Of a stretch of 41,703 nucleotides of DNA, positions 24,404 through 31,650 are shown one piece after another. The translations under genes and the position numbers were made by a program. Numbering within the stretch: position 1 is the first letter of the stretch; every line of letters begins with the position of its first letter. The notes beneath the pieces were generated by a model. That model did no database searches and had not been told where the DNA came from. It saw nothing but the letters and a program-made list of their open reading frames with translations. Origin of the DNA: RBG-13-33-26 sp964430085 (GTDB taxonomy: Archaea; Nanobdellota; Nanobdellia; Pacearchaeales; GW2011-AR1); NCBI GenBank assembly GCA_964430085.1, contig CAYSES010000002.1, positions 1 to 41,703 on the forward strand, written 5' to 3'.

Positions 24404-24955
24404 TTAAAATGTTTTATTCAATAAAGGATATTTTTCAATAACAGAATATTTAGGACCTTCTTCTTGCAAATCAGATTTCATTAGATAGAACTTATCAACA
24501 TAAAATTTTATTGAAGGGATCGCCCTTTTTTTTATGTTTTCTAAGAATTCTTTTTTGTCTTTTAGATATTTAATTCTTGCAATTGTTAAGTGTGCCATAA
24601 ATCTTTTTTCTTTTTTAAACAAATCACTAAGGGATATATCAATCTTTTTTTGAAGTCCGCCACAATTGGTCATGTGCATCCAAAGGATTATTTTTTTACC
24701 ATTAATCTTTGGAGTTCTGTTATCAAAAAAACCTAATGAATTAATTTCAGTTTCAAAGGAAGGGTAGGTAATTTCTTTTAAGTTTGCCCTAACTCTCTCA
24801 AGGTTTTCTTTATCAATGTCCCCCAAAAATTTTAAGGTCAAATGTAAATTTTCTGGTTCTGTTAATTTTCCTTTAAAATAAGGTAAGGATTTCTGTATTT
24901 CATTTATTTTTGTTCTTACATTTTTAGGGATTTCTACTGAAATAAAAGTTCTCAT
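24404..24955 (-). CDS. thpR: RNA 2',3'-cyclic phosphodiesterase (2'-5' RNA ligase family)
   Basis: LigT/2H phosphoesterase that opens 2',3'-cyclic phosphates at RNA ends. Both HxTx motifs are intact: HLTLKFLGD (His38) and HLTIARIK (His122), spaced as in the family. Length (183 residues) is normal. It begins directly after the arginase-fold gene stop with no spacer, so the two are co-transcribed. In archaea it is often linked to tRNA splicing and repair; no such partner is nearby here. Confidence 0.92.
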   Translation of the reverse strand: MRTFISVEIPKNVRTKINEIQKSLPYFKGKLTEPENLHLTLKFLGDIDKENLERVRANLKEITYPSFETEINSLGFFDNRTPKINGKKIILWMHMTNCGGLQKKIDISLSDLFKKEKRFMAHLTIARIKYLKDKKEFLENIKKRAIPSIKFYVDKFYLMKSDLQEEGPKYSVIEKYPLLNKTF

Positions 24956-25759
24956 TTATATTAACTCCGTTAAAATCTTGACGCCTAACTTTGTTGTTAA
25001 GTTGTTAAAATTTTTATCTTTTTCAGAATTTATATTTGTTATATCTACTCCTCTTAAAGTTTTAATTTTTTTTATGCGTTGGATTAAATAAAGGAATTGT
25101 CTGCTTGTTAAACCACCAATCTCTGGATAACATGTCGCAGGGGCAAAAACAGGATCAATAATATCAATTCCTATTGAAATATAAAGTTCCCTCCCATTAG
25201 AAAATTCCATAATTGTATCACATATGTCATTAATATCTTCAATAAGGGAATTCATTGAAATTCTTTTTATTTTATTTCGACCTATAAAAACCATCTCTTC
25301 TTTTCCAACTTTTCGCACTCCAACAAGAAGGACATTGTCTTTAGGAAATCCTTTTTCAATTAACATTCTAAGCCAATTTCTATCTGTTGCAAATTCCTCT
25401 GAGTCAGAACAATCAGCATAAGAACTAAACAAGATAAGACAGGGTTTTTTTTGTTCCTTATTGCAATGATCCATAAAAGCCTTTCCTATAGAATACGTTA
25501 TAGAATGATCTCCCCCTAAAAAGATTGTTCTTGGTTTCATATCAAATGCTTCTAGTGAATTTTTATATATCAGCTCATTAGTTAGATTAAGATTTGAGTT
25601 ATCTAAATGAATTTCCTCTAGATCTAAAATAGAAGAATCAATCACAGAGCCCTGTTCATTGCTGCTAAATTCTTTTAACAAAGTAAGTAAAACATTTCCT
25701 GTTCTTTCGCATCCTTTTGAATTTTTTCCATTAATTGCAGGAACCTTCACAATAAACAT
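24956..25759 (-). CDS. Arginase/agmatinase-fold protein with lost metal ligands
   Basis: Ureohydrolase fold, 267 residues. Motif 1 GGDHSITYSIGKAF is intact. Motif 2, normally DAHxD, reads SSYADCSDS, and motif 3, normally SxDxD, reads SIGIDIIDPVFAPA. Of the six manganese ligands three appear replaced (Asp to Ser, His to Tyr, Asp to Gly). The C-terminal VDITNIN and LTTKLGVKIL blocks are normal. Either it binds one metal and has another reaction, or it is a non-catalytic member. It is co-directional with thpR. Confidence 0.82.
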   Translation of the reverse strand: MFIVKVPAINGKNSKGCERTGNVLLTLLKEFSSNEQGSVIDSSILDLEEIHLDNSNLNLTNELIYKNSLEAFDMKPRTIFLGGDHSITYSIGKAFMDHCNKEQKKPCLILFSSYADCSDSEEFATDRNWLRMLIEKGFPKDNVLLVGVRKVGKEEMVFIGRNKIKRISMNSLIEDINDICDTIMEFSNGRELYISIGIDIIDPVFAPATCYPEIGGLTSRQFLYLIQRIKKIKTLRGVDITNINSEKDKNFNNLTTKLGVKILTELI

Positions 25760-25789
25760 TAAAAGAATTAATAAACATAATTTAAAAAG

Positions 25790-27001
25790 TTAATTTTCTG
25801 GGACCAAGGCCAAAAAACTGTAATTTTTCCCTTTAATATTTGAAGCTAATTTCTTTACATCTTTTAATTTTACAGAACTAATATTCTTTGCAAAATCATA
25901 AAATTCTAAAGCATTTCCACTAATTTCATATAAAAGCAAATTAACTAGTTGGGATTGAGAACTTTCCATAGAGATATTATAATTTCCGATTAATTGTTCC
26001 TTAACTTGGTTTAATTCATCTTCAGAAAGGCCCCTAGCAACTTTTTTAAATTCCTCTAAAATTAGTTGTTTAACAAGTTTCACATTTTCTTTTGTTGTTC
26101 CAACATAAATAAGATTATATGCAAAAAATTTATTTATATTAGATTCGCCTTTAACAGAATAAGCTAGATTTCTCTTTTCTCTTATCTCACTAAAAAGCCT
26201 GGAAGACATGCCTCCAGCCATTAATGTCCCCAATACTTCCGCAGCATAACTTTTTTTATTATTAGAAAGAGGAACATGATAAGCAAAAATAAGATTTGCC
26301 TGGTCTATTCCTTTTCTTTTTTCTATAGTTGAATTATTTTTTGTTCCAAAGTTTATTTTAGGAACCTTGCCTTTTAGATTTCCGAAATTTTTCTTGGCGA
26401 ATTCAACAATCTGTTCAAAATTTGCATCTCCCACAACCCCCAGAATCATATTATTTGGTTCATAAATAGTCTTGAATTTTTTTATTATTTTATTTCTGTC
26501 AATTTTTTTCATTGTTTCATAGGTTCCTATTAAATTTTCCCCCAATGTTCCATTATACAGTTCTCTTTGAATGTTGTCAAGAACATAAATTTGAGGATTA
26601 TCTTTTCTCATTTTAATTTCTTCAAAAATAACTTTTCGTTCTTTCTCTAATTCATTCTTATCAAACAAAGGATTTTTGATCATGTCCCCCAAAACTTCCA
26701 GTGCGACATTTAAGTGTTGGCTCGGCATCCTGCACCAATAAGCAGTGATAATTTCATCAGTAAATCCATTAAGTTCTCCTCCCTTTTTCTCAATTTCTTC
26801 GGCAATATCTTTTGCATTTCGTGTTGGAGTTCCCTTGTAAAGCATATGTTCGATAAAATGAGAAATTCCTTTTTCAGGTATACTTTCGTTGATTCCACCG
26901 TTTCTTACAGCAAAAGCCACAGCAACAACTGGAATATTACGTTTTTCAAAGATTATAGTCATCCCATTAGGCAATACTTTCCTATAAAAAATTGGTTTCA
27001 T
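25790..27001 (-). CDS. M16-family zinc peptidase (mitochondrial-processing-peptidase-like)
   Basis: 403 residues. The inverted zinc motif HxxEH is at 48-52 (HFIEH) and the third ligand is in ERKVIFEEIKMRKDNP about 76 residues later, as in active M16 enzymes. The C-terminal M16 half has the AEVLGTLMAGGMSSRLF substrate-clamp block. A single two-domain subunit of this size usually pairs with itself or a partner to make a closed chamber; no second M16 gene is in the window. M16 peptidases are widespread in bacteria and patchy in archaea, so transfer is possible. Confidence 0.9.
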   Translation of the reverse strand: MKPIFYRKVLPNGMTIIFEKRNIPVVAVAFAVRNGGINESIPEKGISHFIEHMLYKGTPTRNAKDIAEEIEKKGGELNGFTDEIITAYWCRMPSQHLNVALEVLGDMIKNPLFDKNELEKERKVIFEEIKMRKDNPQIYVLDNIQRELYNGTLGENLIGTYETMKKIDRNKIIKKFKTIYEPNNMILGVVGDANFEQIVEFAKKNFGNLKGKVPKINFGTKNNSTIEKRKGIDQANLIFAYHVPLSNNKKSYAAEVLGTLMAGGMSSRLFSEIREKRNLAYSVKGESNINKFFAYNLIYVGTTKENVKLVKQLILEEFKKVARGLSEDELNQVKEQLIGNYNISMESSQSQLVNLLLYEISGNALEFYDFAKNISSVKLKDVKKLASNIKGKNYSFLALVPEN

Positions 27002-27055
27002 AAACTAAAAAAATTAGTGGCATATATAAAACTATTCCAAATTACATAAAAATAA

Positions 27056-27067
27056 TATTTATAAATC
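27056..27067 (+). promoter_or_regulatory. TATA box of the DUF362 gene
   Basis: ATATTTATAAAT is centred about 25 bases before the ATG at 27087 and supports that start over a TTG four codons earlier. Confidence 0.5.
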
Positions 27068-27086
27068 GTGTGAATTGTTCTTAATA

Positions 27087-28211
27087 ATGAAAAAAGTCAG
27101 TATTGTAAAATGTGATGATTATTCTAAAGAAAAAATAGATGATACAGTTAAAAGAGCAATTACTGAGATAAAATTTAAGATAAAGCCAAAATCAAAAGTA
27201 CTCATAAAGCCAAATTTAGTTGCTGCAAACTCCCCAGATCAGCATTCAATAACCCATTATAGTATCATTGATGCGTTATGTAAATATTTTATTGATAAAA
27301 ATTGTGAAGTTGCAATCGGTGAATCAAGCGCCTTCTATCAAAAAGGATATACTCATAAGGCATACAAAACCTCAAAAATTTATAATATCGCTAAAAAATA
27401 CCATCTAAAGTTAATTGCTTTTGAAAATGAAGATGTTGAAAGAATAGACACTAATCTTGATTTTCTCGAAGAAATCTTTTTACCAAAAAAAATAAACGAT
27501 TTTGATATTATTGTAAATGTTCCGAAACTAAAAACCCATATGCTTATGAGATTTTCTGGAGCATTAAAAAATCTTTTTGGAATTGCACCTGGAGGATATA
27601 AACAACTATTGCATCAAAAAACAAAGAACATAAATGACATGGCCGATATCCTTTTAGACTTATACCAGAATCTAAAACCACGAACTCTCAATGTAATGGA
27701 CGCGGTTATAGGATTAGATGGTGGACCTGCCGCAGTTGTTGGCAAACCGAAGAAAGTGGGATATATCTTAGCTTCTGAAGATCCAAATGCATTAGACATT
27801 ATCGCCTGCCAAATCATAGGCTATTCCCCCTTAGACCTTCCAACAATAACAAGGGCTGTAAAAAGAAAAATGATTCGGATTGATGATGTGAAGATTATTG
27901 GAAAATTCAAGCAAGTTAAATTTGAAAAACTTCAAAAGGGAGAAATCAAAGAATTTGAAAAAGACAGTGTTTTAATAAGGGAGACTCATACATGGCCAAC
28001 TATAAAAAACAAATGTAATAATTGCAAGATATGCATAGAATACTGCCCTGCGAAAGCTATATCAGAAAAAAACGGAAAAGCTTTCATTGATAAAAGTAAA
28101 TGTCTTTTTTGTTACACGTGCATTCCAAAATGCCCCCTAAAAGCAATATATCACAAAACAACACTAAAAAATAAATTAATAAGGTTAGTTAGGTTTATTG
28201 CAAGAACATGA
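27087..28211 (+). CDS. DUF362 protein with two [4Fe-4S] clusters
   Basis: 374 residues. The first 290 are a DUF362 domain: KPKSKVLIKPNLVAANSPD, EVAIGESSAF, DFDIIVNVPKLKTHMLMRFSG and LDIIACQIIGYSPLD. The C-terminus has two ferredoxin-type motifs, CNNCKICIEYCPAKAI and CLFCYTCIPKCPLKAI, for two [4Fe-4S] clusters. DUF362-ferredoxin proteins are thought to be redox enzymes, but the reaction is not established. Its stop overlaps the next start (ATGA), coupling it to a TMEM229-like membrane protein. Confidence 0.88.
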   Translation: MKKVSIVKCDDYSKEKIDDTVKRAITEIKFKIKPKSKVLIKPNLVAANSPDQHSITHYSIIDALCKYFIDKNCEVAIGESSAFYQKGYTHKAYKTSKIYNIAKKYHLKLIAFENEDVERIDTNLDFLEEIFLPKKINDFDIIVNVPKLKTHMLMRFSGALKNLFGIAPGGYKQLLHQKTKNINDMADILLDLYQNLKPRTLNVMDAVIGLDGGPAAVVGKPKKVGYILASEDPNALDIIACQIIGYSPLDLPTITRAVKRKMIRIDDVKIIGKFKQVKFEKLQKGEIKEFEKDSVLIRETHTWPTIKNKCNNCKICIEYCPAKAISEKNGKAFIDKSKCLFCYTCIPKCPLKAIYHKTTLKNKLIRLVRFIART

Positions 28212-28660
28212 AATTTTTAGAGATACTATTTTATTTTTTGTTATTTGGGGCTTTTGGTGTTGCAATGGAAGTTTTTTGGACTTCATTAATTGGGTTTATT
28301 AGAAAGAAAAACCCAGTCTTAAGAGGATACTCTTCATTATGGATGTTTCCGATTTATGGATGTGTGTTCTTTATAATCTTATTAGGACAAACCTTTTTCC
28401 CCTCTTTCAACATATTTATCAGGGGATTAATTTATACAGCATTGATACTTACCTGGGAATATTTCTCAGGTTTTTTCTTAAAAAAAGTTTTTGGCGAAGC
28501 TCCGTGGGATTATTCTAACAAAGAAATAAAAATAGGACATATAAAAAAGAAAACTAATTTTCATGGACTCATTTGTTTGAATTGGGCATGGATATGGTAT
28601 ATAGGGAGCTTAATTGCAGAATGGCTTTATGTTTTCTTAAAAAACCATATAATATTCTGA
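28208..28660 (+). CDS. TMEM229/CmpB-like membrane protein
   Basis: 150 residues, four to five spans. The order of conserved motifs matches the TMEM229 family (related to Pfam ABC_trans_CmpB): MEVFWTSLIGF, then SSLWMFPIYG, then FIRGLIYTALILTWEYFSGF, then EAPWDYS, then FHGLICLNWAWIWYIGSLI. The family's function is unknown. It is translationally coupled to the DUF362 ferredoxin, hinting at a membrane redox or transport pair. The recognition is from memory of the motif order, not a search. Confidence 0.72.
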   Translation: MKFLEILFYFLLFGAFGVAMEVFWTSLIGFIRKKNPVLRGYSSLWMFPIYGCVFFIILLGQTFFPSFNIFIRGLIYTALILTWEYFSGFFLKKVFGEAPWDYSNKEIKIGHIKKKTNFHGLICLNWAWIWYIGSLIAEWLYVFLKNHIIF

Positions 28661-28663
28661 AAT

Positions 28664-29431
28664 TTAATTCTTTTTAAAAACAATATATCTTTCTCCACCT
28701 TTCTCAAAATCATCTAAAACTTTAAAATTATCTTTTATAAAATTAACAATCCAGTTTCGATTTACTCTGAATTTTTGTCGATTGCCCAAGCTTCTAGTTG
28801 CGAAACTGATAACAATTTCGTCTGATATCAAAGCTATCTCTTTAATTAATTCTTTTGAGTAATCTCTTTTTAAAGTTTCAAGTGCATCAATAACCTTAAA
28901 GAGAAATATAATTCGGGGCCTTCTTGTTTTTTGTATTATTTTTTTTATTTTGGCTTTTTCAAAAAGGCTAACATGAATTGCCTTAGCATTCAATTTATTT
29001 TTTTTAAAATAAAAGTTCATAAGCTCAATAAGTTGACCAACAGATTCAACAGCAACATAATTAACATTAACCCCTATTTTCTTAAAAAAACCATAACTAA
29101 ATCCATTAATCCCTGCTCCCAAATCAATAACACTTACTTTTTTATATCTCTCAAAAATTCGCTTATAAATCTGGATATAATACGGCAAACGTTCGCGTGC
29201 CGATATATGCTTCCTTAAAATCCATTCAGGGTCTTTATTTTTCAAAGATAAAAGTTTTTTACTGATAAAAGCACTAAAAATTTCTCTTAATAATTTTTTA
29301 GTTAATTCTATTTTTTCGCTGTCACTTATTTGTTTTTTAGAAAAATGGCTAAATGCCATTTCAATATCCTTTTCAGGAAGTTGTGAAAATTCTCTTTTTT
29401 CTTGAATTTTTTCGAGAAAATTTTTATTCAT
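28664..29431 (-). CDS. SAM-dependent methyltransferase related to FmrO/Arm 16S rRNA methyltransferases
   Basis: 255 residues. An N-terminal helical domain (1-95) contains HISARERLPYYIQIYKRIF, matching the SxxERLPxYxxxY segment of the aminoglycoside-resistance G1405 methyltransferases. The SAM site is SVIDLGAGINGFSYGF (100-115). Later come IIFLFKVIDALETL (about 174-187) and ISFATRSLGNRQKF (208-221), equivalent to the VSFPxRSLxGRxKG block. All landmarks are in order. It could modify the archaeal small-subunit rRNA; methylation at G1405 itself is unproven. Divergent from the DRG-like GTPase with a shared promoter gap. Confidence 0.72.
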   Translation of the reverse strand: MNKNFLEKIQEKREFSQLPEKDIEMAFSHFSKKQISDSEKIELTKKLLREIFSAFISKKLLSLKNKDPEWILRKHISARERLPYYIQIYKRIFERYKKVSVIDLGAGINGFSYGFFKKIGVNVNYVAVESVGQLIELMNFYFKKNKLNAKAIHVSLFEKAKIKKIIQKTRRPRIIFLFKVIDALETLKRDYSKELIKEIALISDEIVISFATRSLGNRQKFRVNRNWIVNFIKDNFKVLDDFEKGGERYIVFKKN

Positions 29432-29460
29432 AAATTTTTTAATCTATTAAAGTTTAAAAG
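29432..29460. promoter_or_regulatory. Divergent promoter between methyltransferase and GTPase genes
   Basis: Plus-strand AAATTTTTTAATC (29432-29444) is about 26 bases before the GTPase ATG at 29465. Minus-strand ACTTTTAAACTT (29449-29460) is about 24 bases before the methyltransferase ATG at 29431. Both fit leaderless transcripts. Confidence 0.45.
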
Positions 29461-29464
29461 TTAT

Positions 29465-30385
29465 ATGCCTATAAATGCCCACCCGGAATATATTGCTGCA
29501 GAAAGAGAATATGACCTAGCAGAGGATTTAGAAGATAAATTAAAAGCCTTAGAAAAAATGATTTCGCTTGCACCCAAACATAAGGGTGCGGAGAATTTGA
29601 GAGCTCAATTAAAACTTCGTTATAAAAAATTAAAAGAAAAAATAAGCTCTGAAAAAAGATCTAGAAAATCTTCTGCTCGGACAGGAATAAAAAAAGAAGA
29701 TATGCAAGCAGTTATAATTGGAAAGACTAAAATAGGAAAATCTTCACTTATATCTTTATTAACAAACGCCAAACCAGAAACCTCTGATTACGGATTTGCA
29801 ACAAAAAGTCCTGTTGTTGGAATGATGAACTATAATGGAGTCCCTGTACAATTAATAGAAATACCTGCAGTTGAATCAGAGTATTATAATAAAGGGATTG
29901 TTAATAATGCAGATACTATTTTAATTTTAATAACAGATATTGAACAATTAAAACAGATAGAAAAAAAGATTGAAAAGTCTATTGGAAATAGAATAATTAT
30001 TTTTAATAAAATTGATACATTATCTGAAAATGAGAAAAGGAAGATTAGGGCAACATTAAAATCAAAATACAGGAATTATGATTTTGTTTTAATTTCAAGT
30101 AAGACAAATGAAGGGATTAAAGAAATGAAAGAAAAACTTTTTCATAGTTTTGGAAAGATAAGAATCTATACCAAACAGCCTGGAGAACATGAAAAAAGTA
30201 AAAGGCCAATAATTTTGCCTCCTGAAAGTATGGTAAAGGACGTTGCAGAAAAAATACTAAAGGGATTTACAAACAAGATAAAAGAAACAAAAATTTGGGG
30301 ACCTTCAAGCAAGTATCCTGGACAAATTGTAGGACTTAATCACAAAATGAAAGATATGGATACTATTGAATTTAAAACCAAATAA
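29465..30385 (+). CDS. DRG/Obg-type GTPase with C-terminal TGS domain
   Basis: 306 residues from the ATG at 29465. A helical N-terminus (NAHPEYIAAEREYDLAEDL) precedes the G domain: G1 IGKTKIGKSSL (85-95), G4 FNKIDTL and G5 SSKTNEG. The C-terminal TGS domain (FGKIRIYTKQPGEHEKS onward, VKDVAEKILKGF) is that of DRG proteins, ribosome-associated GTPases. The G3 motif, normally DxPG, reads EIPAVES, so the magnesium and catalytic geometry may differ. It is convergent with tyrS; the two stops abut. Confidence 0.87.
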   Translation: MPINAHPEYIAAEREYDLAEDLEDKLKALEKMISLAPKHKGAENLRAQLKLRYKKLKEKISSEKRSRKSSARTGIKKEDMQAVIIGKTKIGKSSLISLLTNAKPETSDYGFATKSPVVGMMNYNGVPVQLIEIPAVESEYYNKGIVNNADTILILITDIEQLKQIEKKIEKSIGNRIIIFNKIDTLSENEKRKIRATLKSKYRNYDFVLISSKTNEGIKEMKEKLFHSFGKIRIYTKQPGEHEKSKRPIILPPESMVKDVAEKILKGFTNKIKETKIWGPSSKYPGQIVGLNHKMKDMDTIEFKTK

Positions 30386-31402
30386 TTAATTATAAGCTGC
30401 TTTTTCAAGTTTTTCCAAAATTTTTCTTTCTTTTTGTATTGGTTTTAATATTTTAATAATCTCCTGAGCAACGGAATTCTTCAAGTCAAGAGGGTGAAGC
30501 TTTTTCGCAACAAAATCTTTTTCAATTTGTTTGTAGGCAGTATATTCTAAATCTCCACCGTATTTTTTGTCTCTCTTAACAATAAACTTTTCCTTTCTGT
30601 CTCCTTTTATAGTCATTATTACATATTTCAAAAAAGCCATAACCCCATTATCAGGATTTCCGGCAACACACTCAGCATCATTGATTTTCTTTTTTATTGT
30701 TTCTTCATCATCAAGCAAATCAACTTTGGATTTTTCATCAGAAGAAGACATTTTCTTTCCAATTAGGCCAGGAATTAAAGGATTCATTATTTCGATTCTT
30801 GAACTGTATCCTATTTTAGGTAAATTCTCTCTTGCTAATACCATTATCTTTCTTTGGTCAGTCCCTCCAAGCTGACAATCAACGCAAAGATATTGTTCGT
30901 CAACAGCTTGCATAATCGGATAAATAATTCCAGAAAGTTTTGGGTTGTCTCCCATTTTAACAACGTCAGATGCAGCCTTAGTTGCATCGTGAATTGAAAC
31001 GTGAGAGGACATCTGTAAAACATCATACATATATTCTGGTTTAAGTTGCATCTCACTTCCCTTAACCAATTCAAGCTCTTTTGTATCTGCTCCAGTTGCA
31101 TTAATCAAAAGGGGGATTATTTTTTCATAGTAATTATATCTTTTTTCAACAACACTCCAAGGTACATTGTCGAGTGCAGCATGTAAATCTGCCAAGAGAA
31201 TTTTAACATGAAATCCCGCTTTTAATAAATCAGCAATCTTAAGGGCAGGAAACAGATAAGCAAGAGAAGGTTTTCCTGTAGTGGCAGTCCCCCAATAAAC
31301 AACAGGCGTTTTCTTTTTTTTCAATAAATCCTTAAGTTCTTTTTCTGTTATTATCTCTTCAGTATTTCTTTTTACTAATTGGAATCGTTCTTCCATATCC
31401 AT
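30386..31402 (-). CDS. tyrS: Tyrosyl-tRNA synthetase, eukaryote/archaeal type
   Basis: Charges tRNA-Tyr. Strong resemblance to eukaryotic cytosolic TyrRS from memory: WGTATTGKPSLAYLFPALKI, KILLADLHAALDN, YLCVDCQLGGTDQRKI, and KKMSSSDEKSKVDLLDD (KMSKS loop, 217-221). The HIGH motif, HVAY in human TyrRS, is SLAY at 46-49, so its first His is Ser. Length (338) equals the core enzyme without C-terminal EMAPII domain. ATGs at 31402 and 31396 are both possible starts. Confidence 0.94.
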   Translation of the reverse strand: MDMEERFQLVKRNTEEIITEKELKDLLKKKKTPVVYWGTATTGKPSLAYLFPALKIADLLKAGFHVKILLADLHAALDNVPWSVVEKRYNYYEKIIPLLINATGADTKELELVKGSEMQLKPEYMYDVLQMSSHVSIHDATKAASDVVKMGDNPKLSGIIYPIMQAVDEQYLCVDCQLGGTDQRKIMVLARENLPKIGYSSRIEIMNPLIPGLIGKKMSSSDEKSKVDLLDDEETIKKKINDAECVAGNPDNGVMAFLKYVIMTIKGDRKEKFIVKRDKKYGGDLEYTAYKQIEKDFVAKKLHPLDLKNSVAQEIIKILKPIQKERKILEKLEKAAYN

Positions 31403-31650
31403 ATCAATAGGATAAATTAATGCTTATTAAAGCTTTTTGGAATGATTGGCTTTGTAAAATAAGTACTTAATTCAGGCTACTTTTTTAACAGAAATCATTA
31501 AATTAATATTGCTTATCTCAAAAGAATAAACAGGAAGAAGATAATTTATTAATAAAAATAAAATAAAGATATATTCCAATCCCTTTTTAGTTAAATTCTC
31601 TTCGTAATTTATTTAAGATATTTACGGATATTTAATATTTAATTTTATAT

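Noticed and set aside
31403..31650. Possible RNA gene or small frame between tyrS and DP2
   Set aside because: About 250 bases of A/T-rich DNA with no tRNA-like T-loop, no GC-rich stem and only frames of a few codons.
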